A stretch of DNA of 45,979 bases from IMG/VR virus record IMGVR_UViG_3300023094_000013, positions 1 through 45,979 of that record; one strand, written 5' to 3'. The notes below the pieces were generated by a model, which ran no database searches, was not told the DNA's origin, and saw only the letters and a program-made list of their open reading frames with translations. The position numbers were made by a program, and so were the translations under genes. This DNA is from a virus. Numbering within the stretch: position 1 is the stretch's first letter; each line of letters starts with the position of its first letter. Positions 26,728 to 35,543 of this stretch are shown in pieces.

Positions 26728-28657
26728 CTGTGTCTCCTCGTAGAAGGTGAAGCGCCAACTCTACTCCGCGTCGTCCGTCAAGCATCTCAAACTGAGCGCG
26801 ATTCTGAGATAGGTTAGACTCGAACACGGTCTCCTCGATTGTGTCACGAGTGATCGCATACCAGAAGGTGCGCGGCGCCACTCGGCCAGATCGGTTGTCA
26901 ATGCGGCCTTCGGCCTGCCGCTGGTCGTCCGCAGTCCACGTCTCGTCGATGATGTAGATCTCGTCACACCACGCGTCCAGCTCGATAGACATACCTCCCG
27001 CCGTCGTGCTCAGCAGCAGCACGCGTACCGGATCGTCTGCGGACTGGAACCGGGCCATGACGTCGTTGCGAGCGCGGCCCGTCACCTTGCCCGTGATCGC
27101 CATCGTCGGGATCTTCTTCCGATTGAGCTCGCGCTCGAGAGCGTCGAGCGTCTCCGTCCATTGGCTGGCGAACACATACTTGAATCCTGAGCCCGGCTCT
27201 GGGAGCCAGTCCTGCGTCGCCTTGCCGGTAATGCCGCGCTCTCGGAGGAACTCGACGATGTCGACGATCTTCGGGCTGTCTGCGGTCGGCACAAGACGCC
27301 CGTTGCCGTGAGGGTCGTCCCAGACGCCGAACGCCATCTGCTTCAGGCGCGTCAGCTCGGACAGCGTTCCCAGCGTGGCGATCGAGCCAGACTCCAACTC
27401 GACCTCGCCGTCCTTCTTGAAGGTCTCGTACTGCTTGCGGTGCTTCGGCGACATCTCCAGGAGGCGATACTGTCGCTGTCCGAGCGGGAGATCTTTGCGG
27501 ACTTCAGCCCGCGTCCTGCGCAGCACGTTGCGGTCGATGAGCTCGTAGAAGTCCTTCTTCATCTCGGGCCGGAGACCTCCGACGCTCAAACCGAAGCCGT
27601 TGTCGAGCGTCTCGAAGTAATTCGAAACGAAGCCCCAGTAGCCGCCCGTGTTCATACCGAACCAGTCGAGATGGCCCCAGATCTTCTTCTCGTGACCGCG
27701 CAACGGTGTTCCGGTCAGGGCGATCTTGTGCTGTGTCTTCAAGTCCAGAAGCCCTGCGACTGCGAATGGCACGTTGGCGGGCGTGTAGGCAGCCAACAGG
27801 TCATGGCTCTCATCGACGATGACGGTGTCCCACTTGTGGTCGATGATCTCTGGATACTCGGTCTGAGACATCGGGCGGATCGTGCGGTTGACGACGTGCG
27901 AGCCGACCTTGTGCTCAGCGGGCCAGTGGGCCTTACCAGCCTTGACGTCCTCCTGCCAGATGTTGCACTTCTTGCACTTGTGCTCGTACTTGCGAGAGAG
28001 CATCTCTGGATTCACCACGAGGAAGCGCGGCGCGTCGTCGCTCTTCGGCAGCGCCCAGAACTCCTTCAGGGCGGCGGCTCGCTTGGCCGCTCCGTCCGGC
28101 ATCGACACGACGCGGGCATTCGGAGCCCAGAGACGGATCTGGCGCTCCCAGACCGACTGCAGCGAGACCTTCGGGGCGGTGATCAGATGGTCGCCCTTCC
28201 AGAGATCCATCTCCATCACCGTGGCGAGAGCTACGACGGTCTTGCCCAGCCCCGGCTCGTCGGCGAGGAGGAAGCTTCCGGCGTGTCGACCGAACACAGC
28301 ACCCGAACGCTGATAGGTTCGCCCGGCCATTGCCGCAGCCATCGTCGGAGAGCATCTCGGCACGTGCTTCAGGTCTGCGTCGTGGACGGAGGCGAGTGAG
28401 CGGAGTTTGCGCAGACGGCGCATCTCAACGCGATACCACTCGGCGAGGTTCGGCCCGATCTCGAGCCGGTCTCCGAACACGCGACGGAGTTGCTTGCAAG
28501 AGCTGATCGAGAGCGGATACGACCACGTGGTCGTCTTCTTCGAGAAGTACCAGCCGATGATAGACTTGCAGTCGTCCTGGACTCCTGGATACCAAGGTGA
28601 CTGTAGGACGATCTTCCCGCCCTTGTAGTTTGCCTTGAACTCGATCTTGACTTTCAC
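26516..28657 (-). CDS. SNF2-type superfamily 2 DNA helicase/translocase, 713 aa
   Basis: Motif I LLADEPGLGKT (131-140), motif II VIVDESHD (about 278), motif III IALTGTP, then the second RecA lobe with FASQWTETLDALEREL, motif V LLLSTTAGGMSIEL and motif VI QAEGRIDNRSG. A zinc-like insert (HKCKKCNIWQ) lies between motifs Ia and II. An N-terminal HARP/SMARCAL1-like segment (YFSKKTTTWSYPLS) suggests branch-migration or annealing activity; this is inference. The C-terminal about 60 residues are basic and low-complexity and overlap a nested gene. GTG start with GTGA overlap. Confidence 0.85.
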   Translation of the reverse strand: MKVKIEFKANYKGGKIVLQSPWYPGVQDDCKSIIGWYFSKKTTTWSYPLSISSCKQLRRVFGDRLEIGPNLAEWYRVEMRRLRKLRSLASVHDADLKHVPRCSPTMAAAMAGRTYQRSGAVFGRHAGSFLLADEPGLGKTVVALATVMEMDLWKGDHLITAPKVSLQSVWERQIRLWAPNARVVSMPDGAAKRAAALKEFWALPKSDDAPRFLVVNPEMLSRKYEHKCKKCNIWQEDVKAGKAHWPAEHKVGSHVVNRTIRPMSQTEYPEIIDHKWDTVIVDESHDLLAAYTPANVPFAVAGLLDLKTQHKIALTGTPLRGHEKKIWGHLDWFGMNTGGYWGFVSNYFETLDNGFGLSVGGLRPEMKKDFYELIDRNVLRRTRAEVRKDLPLGQRQYRLLEMSPKHRKQYETFKKDGEVELESGSIATLGTLSELTRLKQMAFGVWDDPHGNGRLVPTADSPKIVDIVEFLRERGITGKATQDWLPEPGSGFKYVFASQWTETLDALERELNRKKIPTMAITGKVTGRARNDVMARFQSADDPVRVLLLSTTAGGMSIELDAWCDEIYIIDETWTADDQRQAEGRIDNRSGRVAPRTFWYAITRDTIEETVFESNLSQNRAQFEMLDGRRGVELALHLLRGDTDGINQFVDSEPVASALDVRSRAEPSEPRRTKKVRRVAVRPVDAATTGARPGSDSNRVVHRRRVRKPNPSI

Positions 28658-28833
28658 TGAGCCTTCTTCGGTGGTCTACGGAATCGAACCTGACTGCGTG
28701 AACAGTAGATGCGCTCGTCGGAATTGTTCGGCAGGAAGAACAGGAACTTGCTGTTGTCGAGATCAGTGAAGATCCGACCCTGTCCTTTCCCGGAAACATA
28801 TCCTACTCCGACGAGCACACCCAGCGTAGCCAT
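28654..28833 (-). CDS. Hypothetical small protein, 59 aa
   Basis: Start MATLGVLVGVGYVSGKG chosen for the TAATG overlap with the upstream gene. Short hydrophobic N-terminus, then polar with a basic C-terminus (SQVRFRRPPKKAQ). Function unknown. Confidence 0.6.
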   Translation of the reverse strand: MATLGVLVGVGYVSGKGQGRIFTDLDNSKFLFFLPNNSDERIYCSRSQVRFRRPPKKAQ

Positions 28834-28964
28834 TACCGCACGACCCATCGGACAAACATGCCCGCGACGCTCAGCAGGGCTGGCCGTAGCGCCACGAGAA
28901 GCTCGGCGGCTACGCGGGCCTGAGCTACGGCTTCCGCGTCCTCCTGCCAGCGCGTAGCGGCCAT
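28833..28964 (-). CDS. Hypothetical small protein, 43 aa
   Basis: Start MAATRWQEDAEAVAQ overlaps the upstream TGA (TGATG); the stop overlaps the next ATG. The C-terminal half is hydrophobic and basic (LRPALLSVAGMFVRWVVR), perhaps membrane-associated. Support comes from exact coupling on both sides. Confidence 0.6.
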   Translation of the reverse strand: MAATRWQEDAEAVAQARVAAELLVALRPALLSVAGMFVRWVVR

Positions 28965-29359
28965 CAGCGCTGCACCATCTCGACGGTGACGCCGTGGCGG
29001 GCGATGCGGTTCGCGATCCACTCGGCGGTGCGACCTTCTCCGACGCGACGGGTCAGCTCCTGGCTGTAGAGAGCGACAGTGTTGATCGCCCAGACCGCAC
29101 GGGCGTGTGCGGAAAGGAACTCTTCCGTCTGAGTGGCGTCGATCTCGGCCTTGATCTGCTCGCCGGATTTGCCGAAGGTGTTCGCGAAGACTTCGTCCAC
29201 AGCGTCGTGTCCTGCAGTGTAAGCGTCCTGGATCTCGGCGAAGCCCTGAACAGCCATGTCGATCATGTGAGCGGGGCTGTCCGACATCGACATGTGCGAC
29301 GGGATTACGAAGAGCGAGACCGGGTACTTCGACTCGGTGGTCTTGGTGGTTGCGTTCAT
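28964..29359 (-). CDS. Hypothetical helical protein, 131 aa
   Basis: Unknown, mainly helical (MIDMAVQGFAEIQDAYTAGH; FLSAHARAVWAINTVALYSQ). Start supported by GGGAAGGACCCCAGATC-ATG. First gene of the operon leading to the SNF2-type helicase, under promoter 29403-29431. Confidence 0.7.
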   Translation of the reverse strand: MNATTKTTESKYPVSLFVIPSHMSMSDSPAHMIDMAVQGFAEIQDAYTAGHDAVDEVFANTFGKSGEQIKAEIDATQTEEFLSAHARAVWAINTVALYSQELTRRVGEGRTAEWIANRIARHGVTVEMVQR

Positions 29360-29402
29360 GATCTGGGGTCCTTCCCATTCAGTGGACTTGCTTACAAGAA
29401 GA

Positions 29403-29431
29403 ACTCTACGCCACAATTCGAGATTTCACTA
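29403..29431 (-). promoter_or_regulatory. Consensus phage promoter P14
   Basis: -35 TAGTGA (29426-29431), 17-bp spacer AATCTCGAATTGTGGCG, -10 TAGAGT (29403-29408). Sits 14 bp beyond the late-operon terminator, so it restarts transcription for the helicase operon. Confidence 0.8.
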
Positions 29432-29444
29432 CTCCATACGCAAA

Positions 29445-29496
29445 AGATCCCCGAACCAAGATCGCGGAGTAGGTTGCAACCTTGGTGCGGGGATCT
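29445..29496 (-). terminator. Late-operon terminator
   Basis: Long hairpin: AGATCCCCG and ACCAAG pair with CTTGGT and CGGGGATCT across one mismatch, followed by TTTTGCG. It closes the structural/lysis operon. Confidence 0.85.
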
Positions 29497-29518
29497 CTAG
29501 ACGAGGATCACCTCCGAG

Positions 29519-29611
29519 CTACTGGCAGGAGTCACACTGGAGAAGATCCATAGGATCGACGGGGACGGCATAGCCGCCAGCGTTGTCTGTCTGGTTGTTG
29601 TCGCCGTCCAT
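29519..29611 (-). CDS. Possible 30-aa micro-protein after holin
   Basis: ATG shares its A with the holin stop (TGATGG). The product MDGDNNQTDNAGGYAVPVDP... ends CDSCQ, acidic with a terminal CxxC. Short, so the evidence is mainly the stop/start overlap and its place before the terminator. Confidence 0.4.
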   Translation of the reverse strand: MDGDNNQTDNAGGYAVPVDPMDLLQCDSCQ

Positions 29612-29925
29612 CAGCTGGTCTGCTTTCCGACGCCGACCGCACGAGCGGTAGCGTCAGCTGTGTTCTTCGTGACGAGGGCGTAGCTGGCCTGAGACACGAC
29701 GACTGCGAGAAGCAGCAGGGCGGGCCACGCCGGGATCGGCAAGCCGAATCCGAGGAAGGCCACCAGCAGCACTGCAGCCGCCAGCACGAGCGACACGACG
29801 ATCGCTACGACCTTCTTCTGAGCGGCGGGCCAGCGCGGGTTCGTCACAACTGCAATCGCGTAAGGCGCGAAGAAGTTGAGCAGAACCAGCACGCCAACCG
29901 GCACAGCTGGGATTTCGATATCCAT
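29611..29925 (-). CDS. Holin-like membrane protein, 104 aa
   Basis: Two to three transmembrane helices: VPVGVLVLLNFFAPYAIAVV, VVAIVVSLVLAAAVLLVAFL and WPALLLLAVVVSQASYALV, with a short polar C-terminus. It lies 27 nt after the endolysin gene with AAGGAGA before the ATG. Size, topology and position fit a holin that opens the membrane for lysis. Confidence 0.7.
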   Translation of the reverse strand: MDIEIPAVPVGVLVLLNFFAPYAIAVVTNPRWPAAQKKVVAIVVSLVLAAAVLLVAFLGFGLPIPAWPALLLLAVVVSQASYALVTKNTADATARAVGVGKQTS

Positions 29926-29952
29926 ATTCTCTCCTTGTTTTCTTGGGGTGGT

Positions 29953-30804
29953 CTAGAAGCCGATGTCGCGACCCTTGGCGTCCTCGGCATACGGCCAGTG
30001 GGCCTGGATGGTGCCCCGCTGGTTGAGGACGGTGGCGTTGCCGCCGATGCGCTCGCCGGTCATGCCGAGCGGCCCGGTCGCGGCGCTTCCGGTGAACTTC
30101 ATCAGGCCGTAGGTCTTGGCGTGCTCGCTGAGCGTGTCGCCGCCCCAGACCGCGCACTGGAAGCCGGGGTGCGTTGCCTTGAAGGCCTCCCACGACGCCG
30201 AGGTCATCGGACGGAGGCAACCGTCGTCCATCTCCTTGTAGCGCCATCCCTTGAAGATGCCCGGGAATGCACCGTCGCTGTTGGCTTCGTAGATCTGAGT
30301 CATGTCTTCGTCCTTCTGGTCGAGCTCCTGAGGGAGCGGGCCTGTTGATGCCGGGTACAGGGCTGCACCGGCTGTGATGATCGGCACGAGAGTGTAGCCC
30401 CAGTGCCAGTTCTCTCCAGAAGCCGCACCCTCAGTGTTCGAGAATCCGTACTTCCACGCGTTCTTGCGGAGCCAGTTCAGCACCGCGACGATGATGAAGT
30501 AGTCGATGGTCGTGCCGAGACGGTGGTTGGACTTTCCCGGAACGGCTGCGACGGGCACGCCGGGTCGCTTCTTCCAGTAGGTTCCATTCCACCAGATGCC
30601 GGTGTTGTAGCTCACCGGCAGATATCGAGCGCGGAAGATGATCTCCTGCTCGGCGTCCGTGCGTAGGGCGTCGCCCCAGCGAAGGACGATGTTGAGATCC
30701 TTGTACATCGCAGCGGCCATGAGTGCGTTCTGACGTGCCACGTCGTCTCGCAGCTGCTGCATCGTTCCGTCATAGACCGACGGTCCAATGTTGACGAATG
30801 CCAT
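29953..30804 (-). CDS. Endolysin, M15 (VanY-type) peptidase, 283 aa
   Basis: Zinc peptidase that would cut peptidoglycan stem peptides. Motifs: SNHRLGTTIDY with His94 and Asp101, and GENWHWGY with Glu131 and His134. The C-terminal about 120 residues (from IYEANSDGAFPGIFKGWRY) are probably a separate wall-binding or second domain that I cannot name. No signal peptide, consistent with release through the holin. GGAGAGGAAG precedes the ATG. Confidence 0.85.
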   Translation of the reverse strand: MAFVNIGPSVYDGTMQQLRDDVARQNALMAAAMYKDLNIVLRWGDALRTDAEQEIIFRARYLPVSYNTGIWWNGTYWKKRPGVPVAAVPGKSNHRLGTTIDYFIIVAVLNWLRKNAWKYGFSNTEGAASGENWHWGYTLVPIITAGAALYPASTGPLPQELDQKDEDMTQIYEANSDGAFPGIFKGWRYKEMDDGCLRPMTSASWEAFKATHPGFQCAVWGGDTLSEHAKTYGLMKFTGSAATGPLGMTGERIGGNATVLNQRGTIQAHWPYAEDAKGRDIGF

Positions 30805-30808
30805 GCGG

Positions 30809-31261
30809 TTACTTCCTCTCCTTGGTTGGACCCGGCTGGGTCTGTTCGAGGTCGAAATCCAAGTTTAGGCCATGGGTGTGCTCGTCCGGCATCGGCTGCT
30901 TCTGCACGTGTCGAAGGTTGCGGAACAGCTGCCAGAACAGGATCACGATGCCGATGTAGATGACTGCGCGGATCGGGAGGCGACCGAACTCCCAGTCAGA
31001 CCAGATCAGGCTCGCCGCGATGAACGAGAGATAGGCGAACCATCCTGCAGTCTGGAACATCAGCGTCTTGCCGATCTGGGTCTGGCGCCAGCGGTTCGAG
31101 TAGCGACGACGGTTCTTCCGGAGGAAGTTGACGAGGCGATACTTGGACTGTCTGTACTTCACCGGGCGGGTGCCGTAGAAGTAGATGAACAGCACGATCG
31201 GGATGATCGCGCTGTAAGCGAGTAAGTCGATGACCGTGTTAGCGATCTCTTCGAAGTTCAT
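30809..31261 (-). CDS. Membrane protein of the lysis/tail border, 150 aa
   Basis: Three hydrophobic helices: VIDLLAYSAIIPIVLFIYFY near the N-terminus, MFQTAGWFAYLSFIAASLIW and AVIYIGIVILFWQLF, with basic loops (RPVKYRQSKYR). Length and position before the endolysin allow a second holin or lysis regulator, but the sequence is not diagnostic. Start overlaps the upstream stop (TAATG). Confidence 0.65.
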   Translation of the reverse strand: MNFEEIANTVIDLLAYSAIIPIVLFIYFYGTRPVKYRQSKYRLVNFLRKNRRRYSNRWRQTQIGKTLMFQTAGWFAYLSFIAASLIWSDWEFGRLPIRAVIYIGIVILFWQLFRNLRHVQKQPMPDEHTHGLNLDFDLEQTQPGPTKERK

Positions 31262-31500
31262 TAGCCGTTGCCTCTCATTGTATGACTCTCGATAAGATAG
31301 CCGAAGTGGTTGTTGTCGTCTTCGTCTCGGAGCTTGACGACGGTCTGAGTTACTTTCTCGGTCGTGCGAGAGACCTCCTGGAGCATGAGCTCAGCAGACA
31401 GCACCTGCGCGGTTGCCTCCTGCTGGGAGCGCTCGGTCGAGGCGAGAGGAGTGATCTCTTGCGGGTGCAACTTGGAATAGAGTCGTGCGATCCACTTCAT
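31261..31500 (-). CDS. Hypothetical protein, 79 aa
   Basis: Soluble and helical (LSAELMLQEVSRTTEKVTQT), no Cys, no membrane segment. ATGA overlap with the gene above and coupled to the gene below. Function unknown. Confidence 0.65.
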   Translation of the reverse strand: MKWIARLYSKLHPQEITPLASTERSQQEATAQVLSAELMLQEVSRTTEKVTQTVVKLRDEDDNNHFGYLIESHTMRGNG

Positions 31501-31862
31501 AGCGGGGTGCTCTCAATCTCACGTCGTGAGTCTCCGGCTCCGTAGTTGCGGTTGGCGAGACGATCTGAGTTCTCGCGAAGAGTGTCGATGAGTCGGTTGG
31601 TGGTGTCGCCGCTGTTGACGAGCTTGGTCTGGTTATCGAGGAGGATCCGGTTGGCCTCGGTGAGAGCGGCGTTCGCCTCGCGGAGATTGTTCCGCTCCTC
31701 GATCAGAGAGGCGATCTGTGCATTGAATCGAGCGATCAGATCCGTGACGACCTGCTTGGGGACAATCCAACCTCGGAGGATAGAAACGACGCCAAACGTC
31801 ACAATTGCCCCAAGGGCCACCTGATCGACCTTGAGGGTTGCGAAGAATGCGAGAGCGTCCAA
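31497..31862 (-). CDS. Membrane-anchored coiled-coil protein, 121 aa
   Basis: One N-terminal transmembrane helix (VALGAIVTFGVVSILRGWIV) followed by a long coiled coil (LIEERNNLREANAALTEAN). This layout resembles phage spanin- or holin-associated membrane proteins. The first codon is TTG, 2 nt after the fiber-gene stop; no ATG or GTG start fits better. Confidence 0.6.
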   Translation of the reverse strand: MDALAFFATLKVDQVALGAIVTFGVVSILRGWIVPKQVVTDLIARFNAQIASLIEERNNLREANAALTEANRILLDNQTKLVNSGDTTNRLIDTLRENSDRLANRNYGAGDSRREIESTPL

Positions 31863-31864
31863 GG

Positions 31865-33337
31865 CTACGCCCCCATGAGTTCTGCGACCTGCGCCTCGAG
31901 TTGCTTGATTTGGCGGTTCATACGCGACGCAGCCATCTGCAGCGGCACCACCATCAGCTCGTACCGGATCGAGATCGGCTCGTTGTAGTGCTCCGACTCG
32001 GGATCCACGTCGAGCGGTACGAGCTCCTCGAACCCAGCCGCGACTACGTCCTCGGCGATGAATCCGATCATGACCTCGCTGTCCGGGCCGTTCGCCTTGA
32101 GCTGGTACTTCTTCGAGTCAAGATCGAGGAAGGCGTCGAGGTTCGCGTCCGACTCCTTCCAGGAGACGATGTTCTTCTTGAACCGACGCGCCGAGGGGTT
32201 GATGCCGAGGCGACCATCACCGTTAATCGCAGCCGACACGTATGCCGAGTTGACTGCGTTGTTGCGGCCGTATGCCGTGTAGATCGGGGTTCCAGCCCCG
32301 AAGTCACCGTTGCCGATACCGCGCTTGTTCGCGATCTCCGGCGATCCCGAGTCGACCTTGTTGTTGACGACGGCGGTCAGATTGTACCCGAGGATCGTGA
32401 TCTGGTCGGACGTGTGACCGTGGCTGACATTGGCCTTGCCAGCGAGGAGGTCGTTGTCCTGCCCCTTCGTGTAGAAGTTGTTCAGCGACCACTGCGTGAT
32501 CGTGACGCCGTCGGCGAAGAGCTCCGAGTACTGGTGCGTGTGCACCTTCGAGGCGTACATCTGGCTCGTCCAGTCGGTGAGCAGGACGCCGCCCGTTCCA
32601 GGCACGATGATGTCGTAGCTCTGGTGCGTGTGCAGCGTCGCTGCAGTGCCAAGGCTCGTGCGAGCTTCGGCTGCTGTCGTGCCTCCGGTGCCGCCCTTGT
32701 TGACGGGAAGCGTTCCGGTGAGGTTGGCCACGGGAACGGTCGCCGGGGCGAAGTCTGTCCAGCCCGTGCCGTTGTAGATCTCGGGGCGGAGAGTGGTCGA
32801 GTTGAATCCTGCGGTGCCCTGTCGAAGCGGAGGCACGGAGTTGCCGTCGGGACGAGTGTCGTTCGTCCATAAGCCGAACACCTGCCCGGCGAACTGGCGC
32901 GCGTCCGTCACCGCCGCTGGAGCGATTGTGGCCGCTCCAGCGACGATGGCCAGACGAGCCAGCGGCACGTCGTACAGCCCGGCGTCCGTCTTGTTCAGGG
33001 GCTGTGCCGCCGAGTTTCCCGAGACACCCTTGACGATGGCCGGGAGGATGGTGTTGGCGGTCGGGTCGAGCCGCAGCACGACCACGTCCGTCCGAGCGCC
33101 AACGTCTCCCACCGGGACGGCCAGAGTCAGCACGTCGGAGTTGTAGTACATGTGTCCACGGACGAAGGCATAGCCCGCCGCGATCTTCACGTTCATGCCG
33201 GTTGAGTCCGCAGTCACCTTGACTGCGGTGTCGCCGGGAGCACCCCAGACTCCATCCATCTGCATGCGACGGAAGAGCTGAGAGTACTGAGTCTCAGTTG
33301 TATCAATGCCGTCGAACGGCCAGCTGGTCTGGGTCAT
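31865..33337 (-). CDS. Tail fiber/baseplate protein with S74 chaperone, 490 aa
   Basis: The N-terminus (MTQTSWPFDGIDTTETQYSQ) is like actinophage minor tail proteins that attach to the baseplate. The middle has repetitive beta segments. The C-terminus is an intramolecular chaperone of the Peptidase_S74 type: INPSARRFKKNIV begins it, IGFIAEDVVAAGFEELV and a terminal coiled coil (MNRQIKQLEAQVAELMG) follow. S74 domains trimerise the fiber and cut themselves off near the SxR site. Host receptor binding is the likely role. Confidence 0.75.
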   Translation of the reverse strand: MTQTSWPFDGIDTTETQYSQLFRRMQMDGVWGAPGDTAVKVTADSTGMNVKIAAGYAFVRGHMYYNSDVLTLAVPVGDVGARTDVVVLRLDPTANTILPAIVKGVSGNSAAQPLNKTDAGLYDVPLARLAIVAGAATIAPAAVTDARQFAGQVFGLWTNDTRPDGNSVPPLRQGTAGFNSTTLRPEIYNGTGWTDFAPATVPVANLTGTLPVNKGGTGGTTAAEARTSLGTAATLHTHQSYDIIVPGTGGVLLTDWTSQMYASKVHTHQYSELFADGVTITQWSLNNFYTKGQDNDLLAGKANVSHGHTSDQITILGYNLTAVVNNKVDSGSPEIANKRGIGNGDFGAGTPIYTAYGRNNAVNSAYVSAAINGDGRLGINPSARRFKKNIVSWKESDANLDAFLDLDSKKYQLKANGPDSEVMIGFIAEDVVAAGFEELVPLDVDPESEHYNEPISIRYELMVVPLQMAASRMNRQIKQLEAQVAELMGA

Positions 33338-33366
33338 CTGGGGTCTCCTTGTTTGCCTGAGTAATC

Positions 33367-33639
33367 TTACTCGGTCGGGTCTTCGGCGGGGCTGTTGAGG
33401 AAGGGCTCGTCCTCAATCCAGGCTTCCACCTGCTCGATGTTGATTTTGAAGTATTCCTTGGTGTGCGGAGTGACCATCATGTTCTTCATGATGAGGTCGA
33501 TGGTGGTGTCGCTCGTGCGCTTGATCGAGAGCATGCGGTGGTTTCCGAGCATCGGCATCCCGATGTTGGCGCCGTCGAACGCCGTGATGAAGTCGTTGAC
33601 GCGGCGAGGACCGTCGAGGGCTGGCATTTCGAATGTCAT
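33367..33639 (-). CDS. Small minor-tail-associated protein, 90 aa
   Basis: Alpha/beta sequence (MTFEMPALDGPRRVNDFITA; TIDLIMKNMMVTPHTKEYF) without a recognised domain. Between two tail genes, with AGGAGA before the ATG, so probably a tail component or assembly factor. Confidence 0.6.
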   Translation of the reverse strand: MTFEMPALDGPRRVNDFITAFDGANIGMPMLGNHRMLSIKRTSDTTIDLIMKNMMVTPHTKEYFKINIEQVEAWIEDEPFLNSPAEDPTE

Positions 33640-33647
33640 GATGTCTC

Positions 33648-35543
33648 CTAGTTGTCAGATGTTTCATAGGTGCAACGAACCGTTACCGAGTCTCCAGAGG
33701 TCCAAACGAACGGGGTAGTCGCACTGACTGCGCCGAGCACCTGCGCGTTGTTCGCTCCGAAGCTCTGGTGATAGTACAGCGTGATGTATGTACTCGACAG
33801 GAGGCCTGATCCTACGTAGTAAGCCGATCCGCTGTCGAGCATCTCTGTCTGAAGCGAGATCGGGTTGCCGGGCGAGGCTGCGGTGAAGGGCAGTCCGAAG
33901 ATCGGGTTGCTCCCGATCGCGGATCCACCGGCCAGAGTGAATCGGCTGTAAAGCTCGACGGTCTTACCGTCGCGACGATAGCGTCCGGTGACGGTTCCAC
34001 TACCGACCGTCATGTTCGATACAGATGGCGTCCAGGATCGCCATCCGCTGTCCTGAACCGTCCATGCTGTCCATGTAGTACCGCTGTGGCGATATCGAAC
34101 ATAGGTCGCCTGGATAGACGGGTCGATCGAAGTCATTCGCTGGAGGATCCAGTCGGGGCTGTACTGTACGACTTCCAGCGTGGCGATGCCGATATCGAAT
34201 CCGCCCGCCCATGCGTAACCGGCGTACCAGCCGCTCTCGGTGAACTCTGTCGGGTTGCGACCGGGGCCAACGGGGTTGACAGAGCGGAGGCGCGGAGGCA
34301 GCTGCATCCCGCCGATCGTGCCAGTGATCGTGCTGAAGGGCTGCTCGTGCGGAGCGACGGTGCCCGAGTCGAACTCGGCGTTCTTCTCGATGAAGGCGAG
34401 CCGCTTGGCGAGGTCTTGCTGAGAGGCGATCATGCGCGACTCGAAGTCGAACCCCACAACGTCGCCCACGGTGGCCGCAGTCCGAACGCCCTTCGTGTCC
34501 ATGGTGATGATCGCCTGTGTCACGACTGCGGACAACTCGGACTGGTCGACGACTACGCCAACGATGTCTCCAACGTACCAGTCCTTGCCATAGACCATCG
34601 TCATCTCGTCGGACGGCGTCACGGAGAGCGTCTTCGACTTCACGCCATTGACGACTACGTCGTCCAGCCCGGCCTGAGTCAGCTCGGCCGGAACGTTGGT
34701 GTCGCGACGGTCTCGGAAGTACTCGATCTTGCGACCCCACTCGGCCTCGGATGCGAGAGACTCGGGCGTGGTCACCTTGACTATGTTTCGGTCGGCACCC
34801 TCGCCCTGTCCGGCGACGAGCGACCGAGTCATGGTCGGAGCGCCCGCGCCGTACTTCGACGAGTCCAGCAGGTCGTTGTACACGTCCATGCGGATCTTCT
34901 TCGACAGGTCGCGCGGTTCGTAGATCTGAAGCTGCTTCGTCAGGCCGATCTGGACAATCTCGAATCCGAGACCGCCAGCGACAGCGAGGTCAGACAGCAC
35001 CGTGCCGAGAGAGTCGAATCGAGCTCGACCCGTCACTACCAGACCGCGACCCTGAGAAGGCTGAAGCGCGAGTCCAGGGACTGCGCGGTCAGCCGGGGCG
35101 ATTCCGGGTACGATGTTGGCGCCGACGTATCCACGCATGACATTCTCGCACAGCCCGGTGCGCACGTCGTACGCCTCAGTCTGGGTCGCCACGTCTGGAT
35201 TGGACGGTTGAGGCCACGCCTTGCCGTCGGAGAGATGGATGTTGTCGTCGACGCCGTTGAAGTAGAGTTTGCCGATCGTGTTGGTTCGGGTAGTCTCCTT
35301 GGTGAAATTGATCATCGGCCCGCTCAGTAGGACGCGATTAGCCGGGCCTACGGCGATGATCCCTCGCCCGGGCTTGGCGAGCTCAATTGCTAGCGGCAAA
35401 TCGGCCGGTAGCGAAAGCGACCAGGAGCCAACCCCTCGGAAGATCTTGATGAGCTTGACGTCTGTCCAGTACTCGTCCGAGATCTGCCCCAGACGGCCCA
35501 GAGCCTCTGAGCGAACCTCGAGAGTTATATCCTCGGTTCTCAT
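33648..35543 (-). CDS. Minor tail protein, Gp37-like with C-terminal fiber region, 631 aa
   Basis: The N-terminal about 380 residues match the siphovirus ReqiPepy6 Gp37-like family: EALGRLGQISDEYWTDVKL, FRGVGSWSLSLPADLP, NRVLLSGPMINFTKE. This is a baseplate hub protein of tail-associated-lysin type. The C-terminal part is beta-rich with repeated WT...W patterns (TTWTAWTVQDSGWRSWTPS), like pyocin-knob or fiber domains, probably host-contacting. ATGA overlap with the distal tail gene. Confidence 0.78.
   Translation of the reverse strand: MRTEDITLEVRSEALGRLGQISDEYWTDVKLIKIFRGVGSWSLSLPADLPLAIELAKPGRGIIAVGPANRVLLSGPMINFTKETTRTNTIGKLYFNGVDDNIHLSDGKAWPQPSNPDVATQTEAYDVRTGLCENVMRGYVGANIVPGIAPADRAVPGLALQPSQGRGLVVTGRARFDSLGTVLSDLAVAGGLGFEIVQIGLTKQLQIYEPRDLSKKIRMDVYNDLLDSSKYGAGAPTMTRSLVAGQGEGADRNIVKVTTPESLASEAEWGRKIEYFRDRRDTNVPAELTQAGLDDVVVNGVKSKTLSVTPSDEMTMVYGKDWYVGDIVGVVVDQSELSAVVTQAIITMDTKGVRTAATVGDVVGFDFESRMIASQQDLAKRLAFIEKNAEFDSGTVAPHEQPFSTITGTIGGMQLPPRLRSVNPVGPGRNPTEFTESGWYAGYAWAGGFDIGIATLEVVQYSPDWILQRMTSIDPSIQATYVRYRHSGTTWTAWTVQDSGWRSWTPSVSNMTVGSGTVTGRYRRDGKTVELYSRFTLAGGSAIGSNPIFGLPFTAASPGNPISLQTEMLDSGSAYYVGSGLLSSTYITLYYHQSFGANNAQVLGAVSATTPFVWTSGDSVTVRCTYETSDN

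Noticed and set aside
31838-35330. Two long plus-strand frames opposite tail genes
   Set aside because: Antisense shadows of the fiber and Gp37-like genes, no start signals.
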